NCBI GenBank assembly: GCA_016648135.1
Contig: JADDOH010001581.1
Location: forward strand, 1-64,000
Reading direction: 5' to 3'
DNA length: 64,000 nt
Source: Agrypnia vestita
Taxonomy: Eukaryota; Arthropoda; Insecta; Trichoptera; Phryganeidae
The notes beneath the pieces are model-generated. The model worked only from the letters and a program-made list of their open reading frames with translations. It did no database searches and was not told the DNA's origin. Both the position numbers and the translations under genes were made by a program. Below, one piece after another: positions 35,780 through 46,074 of the stretch; the stretch's first letter is position 1; the number at the start of each line of letters is the position of its first letter.

Positions 35780-36280
35780 ATTACTAGCTGTACCCGGCCA
35801 CGCGTTGCTGTGGCTCAGTCTTATTGAATGGAAAAGAAAGAAAAGAGAAAGCACATGTTTCTAATATTTTTAATTTAACAATGCTTATTCAATTAGTTTT
35901 AACCTGTCACAGATGTGATATCTATATGATAGTAGGTACCTATATAAAGACGTAGTAGGTGTACAAAAATATGCGCGCATTCGAATGCAGCATAGTACAG
36001 TTGCCGACAAACTTCTTGAAATTCTTTGGCGTAGTGGGAGAATGCGCAGAAGACAAAATTTGGGTCTCGTTGGTGGAATGATGTATGCGTAAACTTCCCC
36101 CCTCTACGCCGTAAAATTTCAAGATATTTGCCGGCTATTGTATCAAAGTCAATCCGTGAAGAACTTTCGGAGATTTAAGATTTTGAACAAACGAATATTT
36201 ACATTTTTATATATTGATAGCTGTTCGTACTCGGCATTGCTCGGGTTAAGGATTTAGTTTAAAATAAGTCTGTGGGGACA
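35780..36280. repeat. Short transposon-end-like motifs
   Basis: CTAGCTGTACCCGGCCACGC (35785) and ATAGCTGTTCGTACTCGGC (about 36219) resemble a widespread insect repeat start; a third instance is at about 61092 (CTAGCGATTCGTACCCGGC). The element behind them was not identified. Confidence 0.35.
35998..36140. mobile_element. Palindromic MITE, copy 2
   Basis: Same element as 14839-14979 in reverse orientation: CAGTTGCCGACAAACTTCTTG at one end (first 20 bases shared) and CAAGATATTTGCCGGC at the other. It lies in the last intron of gene D. Confidence 0.82.
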
Positions 36281-36299
36281 CACAAAGATTTCATTGTTT

Positions 36300-36540
36300 C
36301 GCAGTCTCTAATAAAAAAAAGGATCAATTTAATCTAATCATCCGATTCAGGCTTTCTTAACCAAATACAGCATTCTTTTGGTTTATCAGGCTTTCTTCTC
36401 TTCCTACACGGCTCCGTTGGAGTTATGATTATTGGTGGAGGATTGTAATAAAAATATTATAGGGGACATGACGGCCCAGCTGAACACAAAGATGCGCTCC
36501 GGAGTGTTTCCAACAATGGCGGGACAGCTGGGAGACGTGC
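36300..36540. repeat. Dispersed repeat shared with 17.78-18.03 kb
   Basis: Shared blocks are GATTCAGGCTTTCTT, CCTACACGGCTC and GCTCCGGAGTGTTTCCAAC. No coding frame. Confidence 0.55.
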
Positions 36541-36729
36541 CAAGGGGACTATTTGAAGGACATTAGAGTACGTATAGTGCGCATGAATAAATGTGTTTCT
36601 GTCGACCAAAGATTCAATATTTTACATACAAGAGTATTCGCCACAGAAAAATATCGCTCATAAGTATTTAAAAAATACCAGACCATTTATAAAGCTCCTG
36701 GATGCTTTTCTCCTTTATCGCAATAATTT

Positions 36730-37555
36730 TTTTAAATGTAACCCCTTACAGGACCCGTCTTGGTCGTTCTATGCTGCGCTCGCCCGGAATACGGTTCCTT
36801 GGGGAGCAAGGAACGTGCATGTGACGTCCGAATTCGCAATCAGGGCGAGAGATTTCTGGCAGGCGAGCTGCAGCTGGATAGCTGAGACTAGTCATGGTGG
36901 AGGCCGATGGATCCGTGCCTCGCCGCTGGTCTCGTGGGGCGACGAGACCGACTTCCACCCGGCGTAGGCGGATGCTATCGACGAATCTCACGTGATGGCC
37001 TTATACACGGCTCGATTTACCAAGTGGATATTCTCCTCAATCTTTGTCTTGCCGGTCAGGCACCAGGCGGGGGCGGAAGGAAGCGTTTTCCCATGTGCGG
37101 AACAATGAGGTGGGCTCTGCCAAATAGTCGGCCGTTGTGCTTCCGTCTCGGATGAACTTTATGTGAATTGTGCTTTCAGTGTCTTTTGTCGGATCCTAGA
37201 TTATTTATTTATGCCCGGAGCATGAGCCTTCAGCGGGGTGTTTCAGGGGCCTTATGCCCGTATCTTATGTCCTACTAATAGTTGAATTTACTTTGTCGTG
37301 CGCATCTTGCGGCGACTTATTCTACGTTGTTCATTATTTTACATTGGCTCGGCCTCACGGCGGGAGTATTACAATTGAATTATTTGATTTTAAGCATTAG
37401 GATAAAATTATTTTGATTTGAGATGAGTGCAATGCCTGGCGGCTGCGTCCGCCACTTTTTTTTTGAACAATAAATTGTAAGTTTCATAACTCCTTTCTTT
37501 ATCTATTAATTTGTCAATCCCCGAGAATCCGGTAACCAACACTGTACCCACACAC
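36730..37555. mobile_element. GC-rich LTR-like block
   Basis: This block is clearly richer in G+C than the neighbourhood. It starts near TGTAACCCC, ends near GGTAACCAACA and has an AATAAA signal close to the right end (about 37470). These features resemble an LTR, but no target duplication was confirmed. Opposite-strand open frames of 80-124 codons are caused by base composition and resemble no known protein. Confidence 0.35.
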
Positions 37556-37559
37556 ACAC

Positions 37560-38465
37560 TTACACAACTCATTACAAGAAACACAACTCAAATGGGAGAA
37601 GCCAATCATCGAAGCAGCGCAGCAGGATCGACTATCTGAGATTTGTGCTCTACCGATTGAGGTAAGCTGGTGATGCTTGTGACCCTGTCACGCTAAGACG
37701 GTCTATCCGCGGGTCACGTATAACTATGTTTTTCTGCTAATAATTAAGTATCTTTTTCTTTTGTTTAAATTTTTTATTCTTTCTTGTTATATAATTCTTA
37801 ACATGCCTTAGTTTACTTCATAACATATTTATCATTACTAACATATTTCTAAATTTTTTATCATAAATTTTATATCATAAATTACTTTGTCACTTTATAT
37901 TATAATGATGTCTTTTGTGTAACATAAAATTACTTCTTAGAGAAATAAGGCAGTTCATTTTAGTTTCTAACTCTGCTGCTACATAATTTCATAAATTAAT
38001 AACATAATACTTTTGTTATTGTATATTTACTCTGTAATTTTTTTTTATCTCTGTTATTTTATGCTTCCTTTTGATATTATTATGTTATTTTATATTAACT
38101 CTGTATTCTACATATTTTATCTTTATTATCTTATGATTACTTTTACTTACTCTCATTTTATATTATAAGGTAATTAGTACAACATCAAATTACTGTAATA
38201 GGTTTTGTAACCGTTGAAATAAATAAAATAAAAAAATGTGGAGACCTGTAATTGGCCATCTATATTATATTAATGTTTTCTATGCTTCTTTGTTGTGCTG
38301 TTGCTCTTCCATAAATATAAAATAAATAAATAAATGTCTAAGGTCTTTTTGATGTATGGTATACATAGATTTCATCGCTGGTGAAAAATTATATAGGTAT
38401 ATATTAAAGAAATCACATTATTATTGTGAAGTTGCAATTTCAGAACTAATTTCTGTGAATCATTT
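37560..38465. other. Unassigned DNA in an intron of D
   Basis: Mostly AT-rich. A box-A-like CTCAATCGGTAGAGC on the minus strand (about 37655) hints at a decayed SINE head. A GATAAATAAATAAA-type simple repeat lies near 38.33 kb. No gene. Confidence 0.35.
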
Positions 38466-38469
38466 AACA

Positions 38470-38859
38470 AATTTTTATTACTTAATTAGAAAAGACAAAC
38501 AGAAAACTCAAATTAACGAAAAAATATTTCAACTGCTACCGGGATTCGAATCAATGGAACGCCATTCTATCCGGGGATGGTGCGTTATCCAATTTCGCCA
38601 CGGCAGTTTGGTAAGTTAACGAAAAATTTTCGACCTTATATTTTAAAGCGGATTGCTTCAAAAATGGAATAAAAATATTAATCAATTGAAAAGTGACTGC
38701 TTATAAGGTCTAAAATTTTTCGTTAACTTACCAAACTGCCATGGCGAAATCCCCGGATAGAATGGAGGTCATTTAGTTCGAATCCCGGTAGCAGTTAAAA
38801 TATTTTTTAGTTAATTTGTTTTTTCTGTATATCTTTTCCAATTGATTAATAAAAATTTG
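38470..38859. repeat. Long inverted repeat made of two tRNA-like units
   Basis: Arms of about 160 bp (38470-about 38635 and about 38700-38859) are inverted copies around about 65 bp. Each arm holds a tRNA-Arg-like unit with box A (TGGCGAAATTGGATAACGC in the left arm, minus strand) and box B (GATTCGAATCCCGG). The right arm has lost part of box A. Acceptor stems do not pair, so it is not a working tRNA. It is absent from duplicate 1. Confidence 0.75.
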
Positions 38860-39359
38860 AAAAATTATTCCTCTTTATTTTTAAAATGGAATTAAAAGCA
38901 ATGTTATATAAACAATATATAAAATATATAATTGATACAAATATATACATTAAAAAGGACATTCGCCTCTGTGAGACTTCTATAATTCATCAATATTATT
39001 TTATCCCTATATTATTGATTATCCCTCATTGGATAAAGTCTAGTTATTGTGTTCTCAGAACATCTGTACATATAAAAATAGTGTAAATAAATTTTTAAGC
39101 AAAAAATTAATAAATGAAATATTACCATGGGACATTTGTGGGGGAAGTTACCACATTTCTGAGCGATTCTTACTGGAAACCAAAGCATTGATTTCAGAAA
39201 AATATCGCATACTTTATCCGTCAGTTGAATGAAACTTTGCTTATATCGATTATCCTTGAATTCAAAAGATGTCATCGTTAGCTGAAATATAAGAGATTCA
39301 TGAGATTGAGTAACAATATGTATGATTATTGATAAGTATGCATATGGCATGATCTGACA

Positions 39360-39620
39360 ACAATTTTTTTGTGAGTGGTAGTGAGACTTTCAAGCTTCCA
39401 AAAAGAAATACAACCCTACTCATCAAAAGAAGTTATGAACGTGTAAAGTTGGAGAACAGGATTTGGGCCCTACCTATCTGCTATTTAACATGTGTTTCTC
39501 AGCTCGCTGGTCGGCTGAGTGAAAAATATCGTCTCTCAAATCATATGGAGAGAGCAAAGGTACCATTCTTCAGATTGCTACTTTTGTAACTATAAATTAA
39601 TACCTAAAATCGTAGGCAAA
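39360..39620 (+). pseudogene. Relic of the Cys-rich coding element, D copy
   Basis: Duplicate of 18735-18995, with broken frames giving IIWRE, YHSSDCYFC and KIVGK. It lies upstream of exon 2 of gene D, in the antisense direction. Confidence 0.45.
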
Positions 39621-39799
39621 TGAAGTAAGTCTAGAATTAAAATGATGGGTGTTTCTTTTAGAGGCGCAAAACTTTAAATTGAAATAAAATAAAAAAAAGG
39701 TTTTAAATATCCATGAAATTGACTTTCTTTGATAGAAAATTTTATGGCATTAATATTTAAATATGATTTCAAGCATTTAACTGCCGTGGCTGACGCGTG

Positions 39800-41055
39800 C
39801 ATGGCGTAATCTGAATGTCCGATTTTAACAATCCAAATCTGTTCAGTAGTGTAGCACACCTTTGGTTAAATAGCTATGTCAATAAACAGATTGCTGCATT
39901 TGGGGAGATAAACCATTGTCGAAACACCATGACATCCAGAAAGAGTCACTGTTTGGTGCGCCTTATGGGCCAGGGAAATCATTGGTCCACATTCTTCAAA
40001 AATGATGGTAGTCAGAACCTTCCCGTCAACGGTGAGCGGTGTAGAGACATGATTAATAAGTTTTTCGTGTTTAAATTAGAAGGCATTGATCTTGTTGGTA
40101 TGTGGTTTCAGCAGGTTGGTGCCACATGCCACATAGCGCGCGATACAATTAATTAAATGAAAGAAACATTTGAAGACCCAATGGCAAGAAGTTGTTAACT
40201 AACATTCAAGTCATTTTGAGATAATTAGACATTTGCATTTCGCCTTTGAAAAAATGCTTTATTGCTAATTCAAGTTACTAAAATATCTAAAAAGTATTTA
40301 CAAATTAAAAAAAAACGCATTTATGCACAAAAAATAAAAATATACTAATTTTCCCTAAAAAATGTAGTTAACAACTATTTTTTCGCCTCTGGAACATTTT
40401 TAATAGAATAACACGTTTTTAAAATTGGTAAAACACGAACGTCAAACAACCCTTCAAATGCTATCCATTTTTACCATCCATTATCCAAAATTACAAAATA
40501 CTTGGCTTATTAATTAATAATACAAAACATGGTATGTACCATTTAAAATTATTGAAAAATAATATATAAGTACATATTACAATAATCTTCAAATAAAAAC
40601 AAATATATAACAGAACTGCCAGGGTAAAATTTATATTAACCATAAATATATCAATCAAATTAAAAGGCGTGTTAAATTCAGAATGAGAATTATTATTGAA
40701 GATAACATGTTCTTCCCATTAGTAACTGATTTGATTTTTATGAAAAGTGTAATTAACATTTTCATCCCTATGATTTGAACATGTTCTAATTATTTTAAGT
40801 TCTGAACTTATTTCCAATAGAAAGAGCGTACAATAATTAGTTTGGACGGCTAATTAACTCATTTTTGTTAAAAATGTTAATTAACAACTTCTTGCCATGG
40901 GATCTTCATTTGACGAACGATTAATTTCATGAAATGGACCTGTTAACTCGGGGGATATGTAATATCTCATGTCTACGCCGATAAATTAGAAACAATTGAG
41001 CACTTGAAAGTAAGCATTTGAAGCATTATTGCCGAAATGCAGCCCGATTTATTGC
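39800..41055 (+). pseudogene. Tc1/mariner transposase relic split by a MITE
   Basis: The first part (39800-40165) reads VAHLWLNSYVNKQIAAFG, VRLMGQGNHWSTFFKND and WFQQVGATCHIARDTIN. The rest (about 40906-41030) reads TFDERLIS-like sequence and a VYADKLETIE-like stretch. A 732-bp MITE separates them. This is the partner of 19150-19665. Confidence 0.65.
40174..40905. mobile_element. MITE with 8-bp target duplication and empty site
   Basis: Inverted ends start AGACCCAATGGCAAGAAG on the left and AGATCCCATGGCAAGAAG on the right (about 30 bp matching). They are flanked by ACATTTGA (40166-40173) and TCATTTGA (40906-40913). The uninterrupted site ACATTTGACGAACG is present in duplicate 1 near 19.50 kb. 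The interior is AT-rich and noncoding. Superfamily is undecided (hAT or P-like by target size). Confidence 0.85.
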
Positions 41056-41239
41056 GAAGAGGTTGTGAAAATTAGACCTTTAGACTTGGCCATGTACGCG
41101 CCAGACACAATGGCCATAAGTATTAATGCCATAAAATAATCTGTCATAAAAGTCAATTTTATGGATATTTAAAACATTTTTCTGTGTTTTATTTCAATTT
41201 AAAGTTCTTCGACTCTAAAGAAACGTTTAAAATATCCAA

Positions 41240-41575
41240 ACCACCCTTCAACTATAAGACCTTTTACTGCCGCTGACTTCAGGCTTTCCTACACCATCAC
41301 CACCAAATTCATAGACTGCGAATCCTAAGGAGGATCCACTACATGACTTCGTGGGCCAAGAAAATAGGGAAACGGACCCTGATATTCTTGACATGTCCGA
41401 AGAGCAGCATAAAATAAGTCAGTCTGATTAAAATGACGTAGTCCGTGATCTAAATTTATCCAAAAATCAAGTTGAACTCTTAGTTTCAAGGCTCAAAGGA
41501 TGGCATTTTTTAGGAACGGAAAATGGAATGAAGGCATGGTATATTATAGATGCATCATGGAGATGATGCTATATT
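41240..41575 (+). pseudogene. Relic of the multicopy coding element (second part)
   Basis: Broken frames give DFRLSYTITTKFI, then VRDLNLSKNQVELLVSRLKG and GTENGMK. I recognise the DLNL-x-K-x-x-x-E-L-L-x-S-R-L pattern as belonging to the same multicopy insect family as the DCYFC fragments. Its identity is not established. Confidence 0.45.
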
Positions 41576-41639
41576 TTTATATGGGAAAGTAAGTATGTAT
41601 ATAAGTCTTTTTTGGGTGTTCATGTGGCCTATAACCTAT

Positions 41640-42245
41640 CGTAGGACTGGCTTAAGTGATCACTTGACACAATGTAACGTTCACTATTTCACCCATGATA
41701 GACTACCACATATATGAAATTTTTGGAATATGTGTATATGTTTAACTTGCACAACTTGTATCGTATGTGAGTTTTATTTTTACTAGCGCCATCTGCAGTC
41801 AAAAGCTTTGTAATTCCCATAATGTAATACATATGTCAGTATTGGTAATGAGATATCTGTATTTTGATTGAAATTTTTAAAACCTAAAAATATTTCCGTA
41901 CATACGTACCCATATGAAAATATAGATTCGTCTCCATGAGATATCTATTATATATCTTAATCAATGACGATACCCTGGGGATAAAATCCAGTATTGCGTT
42001 CTTGAAAAACTTGGACATACTCAAAATATTCTGAATGAATGCTTGTGGACTACTTTTGGGAACGTAAAAGACCCAAGCCAGCGATTATATACTGGCGAAA
42101 GTCGAATTTTAATATTTTTTTTTTCTCTTAGATATTTTTAGCGACAATTTAAATAGGTGAAACATTTTATAATTGAACAATTAAATGTGTACGTGCTACC
42201 TCTTTAAGAAAACAAAAAAAATCGTGTTTAGAGTGGAAGACGGCT
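41640..42245. other. Intron DNA of D with a short dispersed repeat
   Basis: GACTGGCTTAAGTGATCACTT at 41646-41665 (first 20 bases) and the following 60 bp match 18.09-18.17 kb. The remainder is AT-rich with no recognised feature. Confidence 0.4.
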
Positions 42246-42249
42246 TGGC

Positions 42250-42415
42250 GGCCTTCGTAGCCCAATGGGCATGACACTGGCTTCCCACGCCGAGGGTTCC
42301 GGGTTCGATCCCCGGTGAGGTCACAATTAATCTATGAGTTTTAGCACAATCTTGGGTGTTTTGTTATGTGTTTCGCTTCCTTTATTGGGCCTCTTGGCCT
42401 GTTGAAGCGTAAATA
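42250..42415 (+). repeat. SINE family 1, best copy
   Basis: The head resembles tRNA-Gly(CCC): box A (TAGCCCAATGGGC), loop TTCCCAC and box B (GGGTTCGATCCCC). It is followed by a body CTTGGGTGTTTTGTTATGTG and an end GGCCTCTTGGCCTGTTGAAG. The head has no proper acceptor stem ending, so it is a SINE rather than a tRNA gene. The degenerate sister copy is at 4.99-5.15 kb. Confidence 0.8.
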
Positions 42416-42429
42416 TTTTTTATATATAT

Positions 42430-43350
42430 TTATTTACCTAATCTAAATTATTTATTACATAGAAAGAAATTAAGGATTAACTAGATTTGTCTATTCTAAA
42501 GCAACTACCTGTACTGTTTTGGAAATTTAGTTGAAAATAAGTGTTTAATAAGTGTCTAATGCTTATAAAATGCACTAAATTACAAATTCACTTCACATAG
42601 AAAAAAAATCAAATCATATTATAATTCACATCACAGAGAAAAAAATCAAATCATATTTACAGAAGGTATTAGAATTATAATCGTCACAAAAACGTTTTGC
42701 AGTGGAATCTAAGCTGTCACATTTGACACATTGCTTTCGTTTTGAAGTCTACCTACGTTTAGTAATCATTTTGTTAACTTCTGTTTAAATAAATCTTTCA
42801 CTTTTACTCCTTTAATGTCAGATGGCAAAACATTGTGTAAATTCGTGGAGCACAGAACATGAAAAAGCGTTGGCCAAATTTTGTCTTCATCTTCGGCACT
42901 AAAACATTTTCCGATGATGTGCTTCTGGTATTTCTAGATTCAGATAGTATATATGATGAAGAGTTTTTTTTAATTAATTTTAGTGACGAACTGGTATATA
43001 GCTGTCTTATATCAAGCACTTGAAAATCTCTAAATAGGTCTTCCGAATTATACCTAAATGGTTTCTTATTAGTTACCCGTATAGCCCATTTCTGAGACTT
43101 TATTAAAGGGTCTAATACAGTTAGAGACGCACCACCCCATGCACACAAGGCGTAGCTAATAATACTTTGACAGAGTGCATAGTATATCATTTTTAGAAGA
43201 CTGAGATTCATGAAGCTACGTAGACTTTTAAATATGTATATCAGTTTTCTCACTTTGGAGCTTTAACATTCGATGTGCGGAGTCCAACGTAGGCTTTCAT
43301 CAATTATCAGCCCAAGATATCTTGTTTCTTTCTTTTTATGCATGTATGGT
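42430..43350 (-). mobile_element. 5'-truncated LINE
   Basis: The minus strand carries an open stretch (43253-42804) with KLIYIFKSLRS, YYALCQSIISYALCAWGGA, KKPFRYNSEDLF and KFGQRFFMFCAPRIY. A YLGLIID-like block is just upstream (about 43.3 kb). This is the C-terminal part of a non-LTR polymerase of the same type as 15.3 and 44.1 kb. It is one of the better-kept LINE copies here. It is absent from duplicate 1. Confidence 0.8.
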
Positions 43351-43499
43351 TTATGCTTGAAGTGCATGTATGTATTGTAATGTTGTTTGGGATGGGGAGA
43401 TTCTCTTTATCGAAAAGGCCAGAAAGCATGATTTAATAAAAATTAAATGTGTTTCGTAAATAAAGTACGTTGTTTTATGTAGGTAAGTGTAACACAATA

Positions 43500-43545
43500 C
43501 AAAAAAATAATATGTGAATAAAACTATTATTATTATTATTATGAA
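43500..43545. repeat. ATT microsatellite
   Basis: Repeated ATT units at about 43525-43541; the hydrophobic minus-strand ORF across it comes from this repeat. Confidence 0.6.
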
Positions 43546-43794
43546 CACATATTATTTCATTAAAAAAACGAAATTTCAAAAATTTTGATCGCGTTTTACT
43601 AAAAAATTTAATGCTGGGAAAATTTGTCAGCATAAAAGCAGATTCAGAATTAATAGGAGAAATGCTATAAGATTAACTTTTTTTAGTTCATATAACATTC
43701 AAAAAGTTTAATTTTGTATATCAGTGTAATCTTTCTCGTGCTTTTAGTGAAATATCACTCCTGCACTGTTTTTTCTCTTTTGCTAATTTTATTA

Positions 43795-44005
43795 AAGAGA
43801 CGGCGACTGCGGAAGACGTGGCTCGACCAAATTAACCAGACACTGGAAGATGGTCTCATTAGAAGCCTCAAAAACCGTCGAGTTTGCATGCGAAGATGCA
43901 CGAGGATGAGGTGAGAGTTGAATGTCATGACAGAAGAGTGCGGCGCTCTATCCTCTCTGCTTACCCCCACGGGGAAACGGCGTGATGGTAAGTAAGTACA
44001 TATTT
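43795..44005 (+). mobile_element. LINE 3'-end fragment
   Basis: The plus strand reads KRRRLRKTWLDQINQTLEDG, the C-terminal tail of a common insect LINE polymerase. It is followed by a short 3' region ending in a GTAAGTAAGTA-type tail. It is absent at the matching point of duplicate 1 (about 19.95 kb), so it is a later insertion. Confidence 0.65.
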
Positions 44006-45215
44006 CACTGAGCACAACCATATTGAAATTATTACTGAGCCATATGATTTCTTCCACCCGCGAGTATGTAACAATAGAAGAGGGACCCACCACACACCCA
44101 GGGCCGTTCTGTGAGCAATAGCTTCCATATTTTTTTATTTTTTTTATTTATTTAAAAAAATCCTTGTTTACAAATAAAGATACTTAATACTAATTTACCA
44201 ATAAAACATAAGATAAATTAAACATTTTTTTTGTTTTGTTTAATTTGTGGATTATGCCACTCTACTAGGCTACGCCTGTCCCAGAGTGGCGTTATAGAAC
44301 ACAATTATAATATTTTTTCGAGTTCGTCAGTAGTATTTATTTTCATAAGGTAGTTATTATGTATCTACAGAGTATCAAGTGGAATGTTAGTGAAAGTTGA
44401 GTTAGTCATAAGTCCAAGTGTAAATATGTGTAGAATAATTGTTTAATGTAAAAAGGGTTAAAGTTTTGTTTAAGATTATTTTTTATTTTCCTTAATTAAT
44501 TAATTAATTTATATAGGTATATATTTTTATTTGAAGACATTATTATGCAATTACAGTAAGTAAATTTTCAGTTGCTGTTCTACCTTTGGAGGTAAGCCAG
44601 TTGTTTGCTAAAGCTTTTATTTTATTAATTGAGTATATTCTGATTTCCGGGAAGTCTGTTTTAAATATGTTAAATATTTTAGGCCCTATGTATGAGTAAT
44701 TTTTCTGTCCATGTGTTGTCTTAGTTTTTGGTATTTCGTCAAGGTTTCGTAATGCTTGTCTAGTATTATGTGAATGCGAGTTACTGGTTGCTGTTAGGTG
44801 GTTTGTGTTTTTGATGTAGAAGATGAGGGTAGACTTAACGAACAGCTGTCTAACGTCCAGTACATTAAATTCTCTGAATAGTCTGTCTGATTGGTATGTA
44901 AATGGTTTCTTATTAATGACTCGGAGCAAGGTTTTTTGTGCCGTTATAGCTGGTTTTAATGTGGTTTTGTAAGTACCTCCCCAACTTGGAATCAATCGCA
45001 TAGTTCAAAAATGTCTGGGCAAGAGCATAATAGATAGTTTTGAGTTGCTGTTTATTAAAAATATTACGTATGGATTTAAAAAGGTAAATGAGTTTTAAAA
45101 GTTTTCCCGATAATAGTTCAATGTGAAGTATCGGCCCTACTCTTTCGCCACCCATGTAAGGCATCATTCTAATGCTAAGATGGCCGTACTTTCCGCTCCA
45201 TCAAATATCAATGCA
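44005..45215 (+). pseudogene. Decayed relative of the 56.2-kb small ORF, copy 2 (split by a LINE)
   Basis: The plus strand reads EYVTIEEGPTTHPGPFCEQ, stop, up to 44128. After the LINE, 45122-45200 reads YRPYSFATHV. Both halves align with the small minus-strand ORF at 56178-56420 in one frame, and most differences are at third codon positions. It lies antisense inside an intron of gene D. Confidence 0.6.
44129..45121 (-). mobile_element. LINE insertion (about 1 kb, 5'-truncated)
   Basis: The minus strand encodes KLIYLFKSIRNIF, YYALAQTFLNYA, a WGGTYKTTLKP block, KKPFTYQSDRLFREFNVLD and KTTHGQKNYSYIGPKIF over two frames. Its 3' non-coding part has a hairpin (44254-44263 with 44283-44292, GCCACTCT/AGAGTGGC) matching that at 15.4 kb. 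It ends in a T-rich stretch at 44129 on the plus strand. Duplicate 1 shows the uninterrupted site near 20.10 kb. Confidence 0.82.
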
Positions 45216-46074
45216 CCAATTCTACAGTGTCCATAGTGTGACCAGCAAAAGTGTTCAAACAAAGCGCGATACTCGATACATAAGACTATAATGTACGTTG
45301 GAAAACACTTATAACGATTAAGATGGAAATACAATAAATACAAAAAACAAAGTACATATGACGTATAACATAACATACAATAGGAATAAGCATAAAGCTT
45401 TTAACACAACATGTAGACGTACAACTTAGGAGTCAGATTAATCAAAATGAATACCGAATTGCAAGATAGGGGCAGTTATTAGAGTAATTCACTCCCTTCA
45501 GGGAAAAATTAAAATAAAATAACAAGCACATATGCAAGAATTTAGATTTAGACCCACCGTTACATTATTGTACCAAGGTTTTATGAAGATCATGCTGACA
45601 TTCATCATATAATTAGATCCTCTGCCCAGCCTGCCCACGGATGCGCGAGGCTCGCTTAAATAATCAGGATCTGCACGATGACGCGGTCGACCACAGCCTG
45701 AAATCCCAAATTTATTTTTTATTACTGGCATTTTTGAAATCAAATATACATCTATGATATAGAAAAAATAATTTTAGGATTCAAAGCAATTTTACAAAAG
45801 AAAAGAGAAGACCCTCCCGAAGTTTTTGCTACTAGCTAAGACACCCCATATTCAACCAACTATTCTCGTAAACAAACATTTTCGTAATCAGGGTGATAAA
45901 GAATCCATATTAAACATTAAATTACATTTCACATTTTTCAATTTTTAATACCCAATAAAACAAAAATTATTTCGTATAAGTGTAAAAACAAAATTAAAAT
46001 GGGAAAATATTGTTAAATTTTTTTATCACCATCATTTTGCTATATCTGCTTTACGTAATACCTTCATAAAAGTT

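Larger units (their letters stand above)
35498..45697 (-). pseudogene. Gene D: duplicate of B, first recognised exon broken
   Basis: Minus strand. Exon 2 (39281-39126, 52 codons) and exon 3 (35701-35498, 67 codons plus TAA) are open with good splice sites and keep all family marks (FKDNRYK, KVCDI, HKCPM, NCEMDSDAFPKNIPSSKW). The first recognised exon (45697-45558) is only 140 nt against 159 nt in B. It lacks 12 nt near its start and 7 nt further in. In the family phase it therefore meets a TAA soon after the 7-nt gap. The donor is GTGGGT in place of GTGAGT. Introns are about 5.9-6.3 kb and 3.4 kb, swollen by insertions. D is probably a pseudogene or uses a different first exon. Exon 2 differs from B at 9 of 52 residues. 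Confidence 0.7.

Noticed and set aside
36593..37155. Open frames of 81-124 codons on both strands
   Set aside because: They are explained by the high GC content of the LTR-like block, which lowers stop-codon frequency; no family pattern is seen.
37640..37720. tRNA-Lys-like sequence on the minus strand
   Set aside because: A box-A-like stretch is present, but the distance to the only box-B-like sequence is far too short for a tRNA.
38525..38610. Possible tRNA-Arg gene on the minus strand
   Set aside because: The acceptor arms do not pair and the unit is part of a palindromic repeat with a damaged second copy.
42250..42325. Possible functional tRNA-Gly(CCC) gene
   Set aside because: Box A and box B are good, but the acceptor stem does not close properly and the head is fused to a repeat body shared with 5.0 kb. 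It is a SINE.
43351..43548. Hydrophobic minus-strand ORF as a missing signal-peptide exon
   Set aside because: The hydrophobic start is encoded by an ATT microsatellite.
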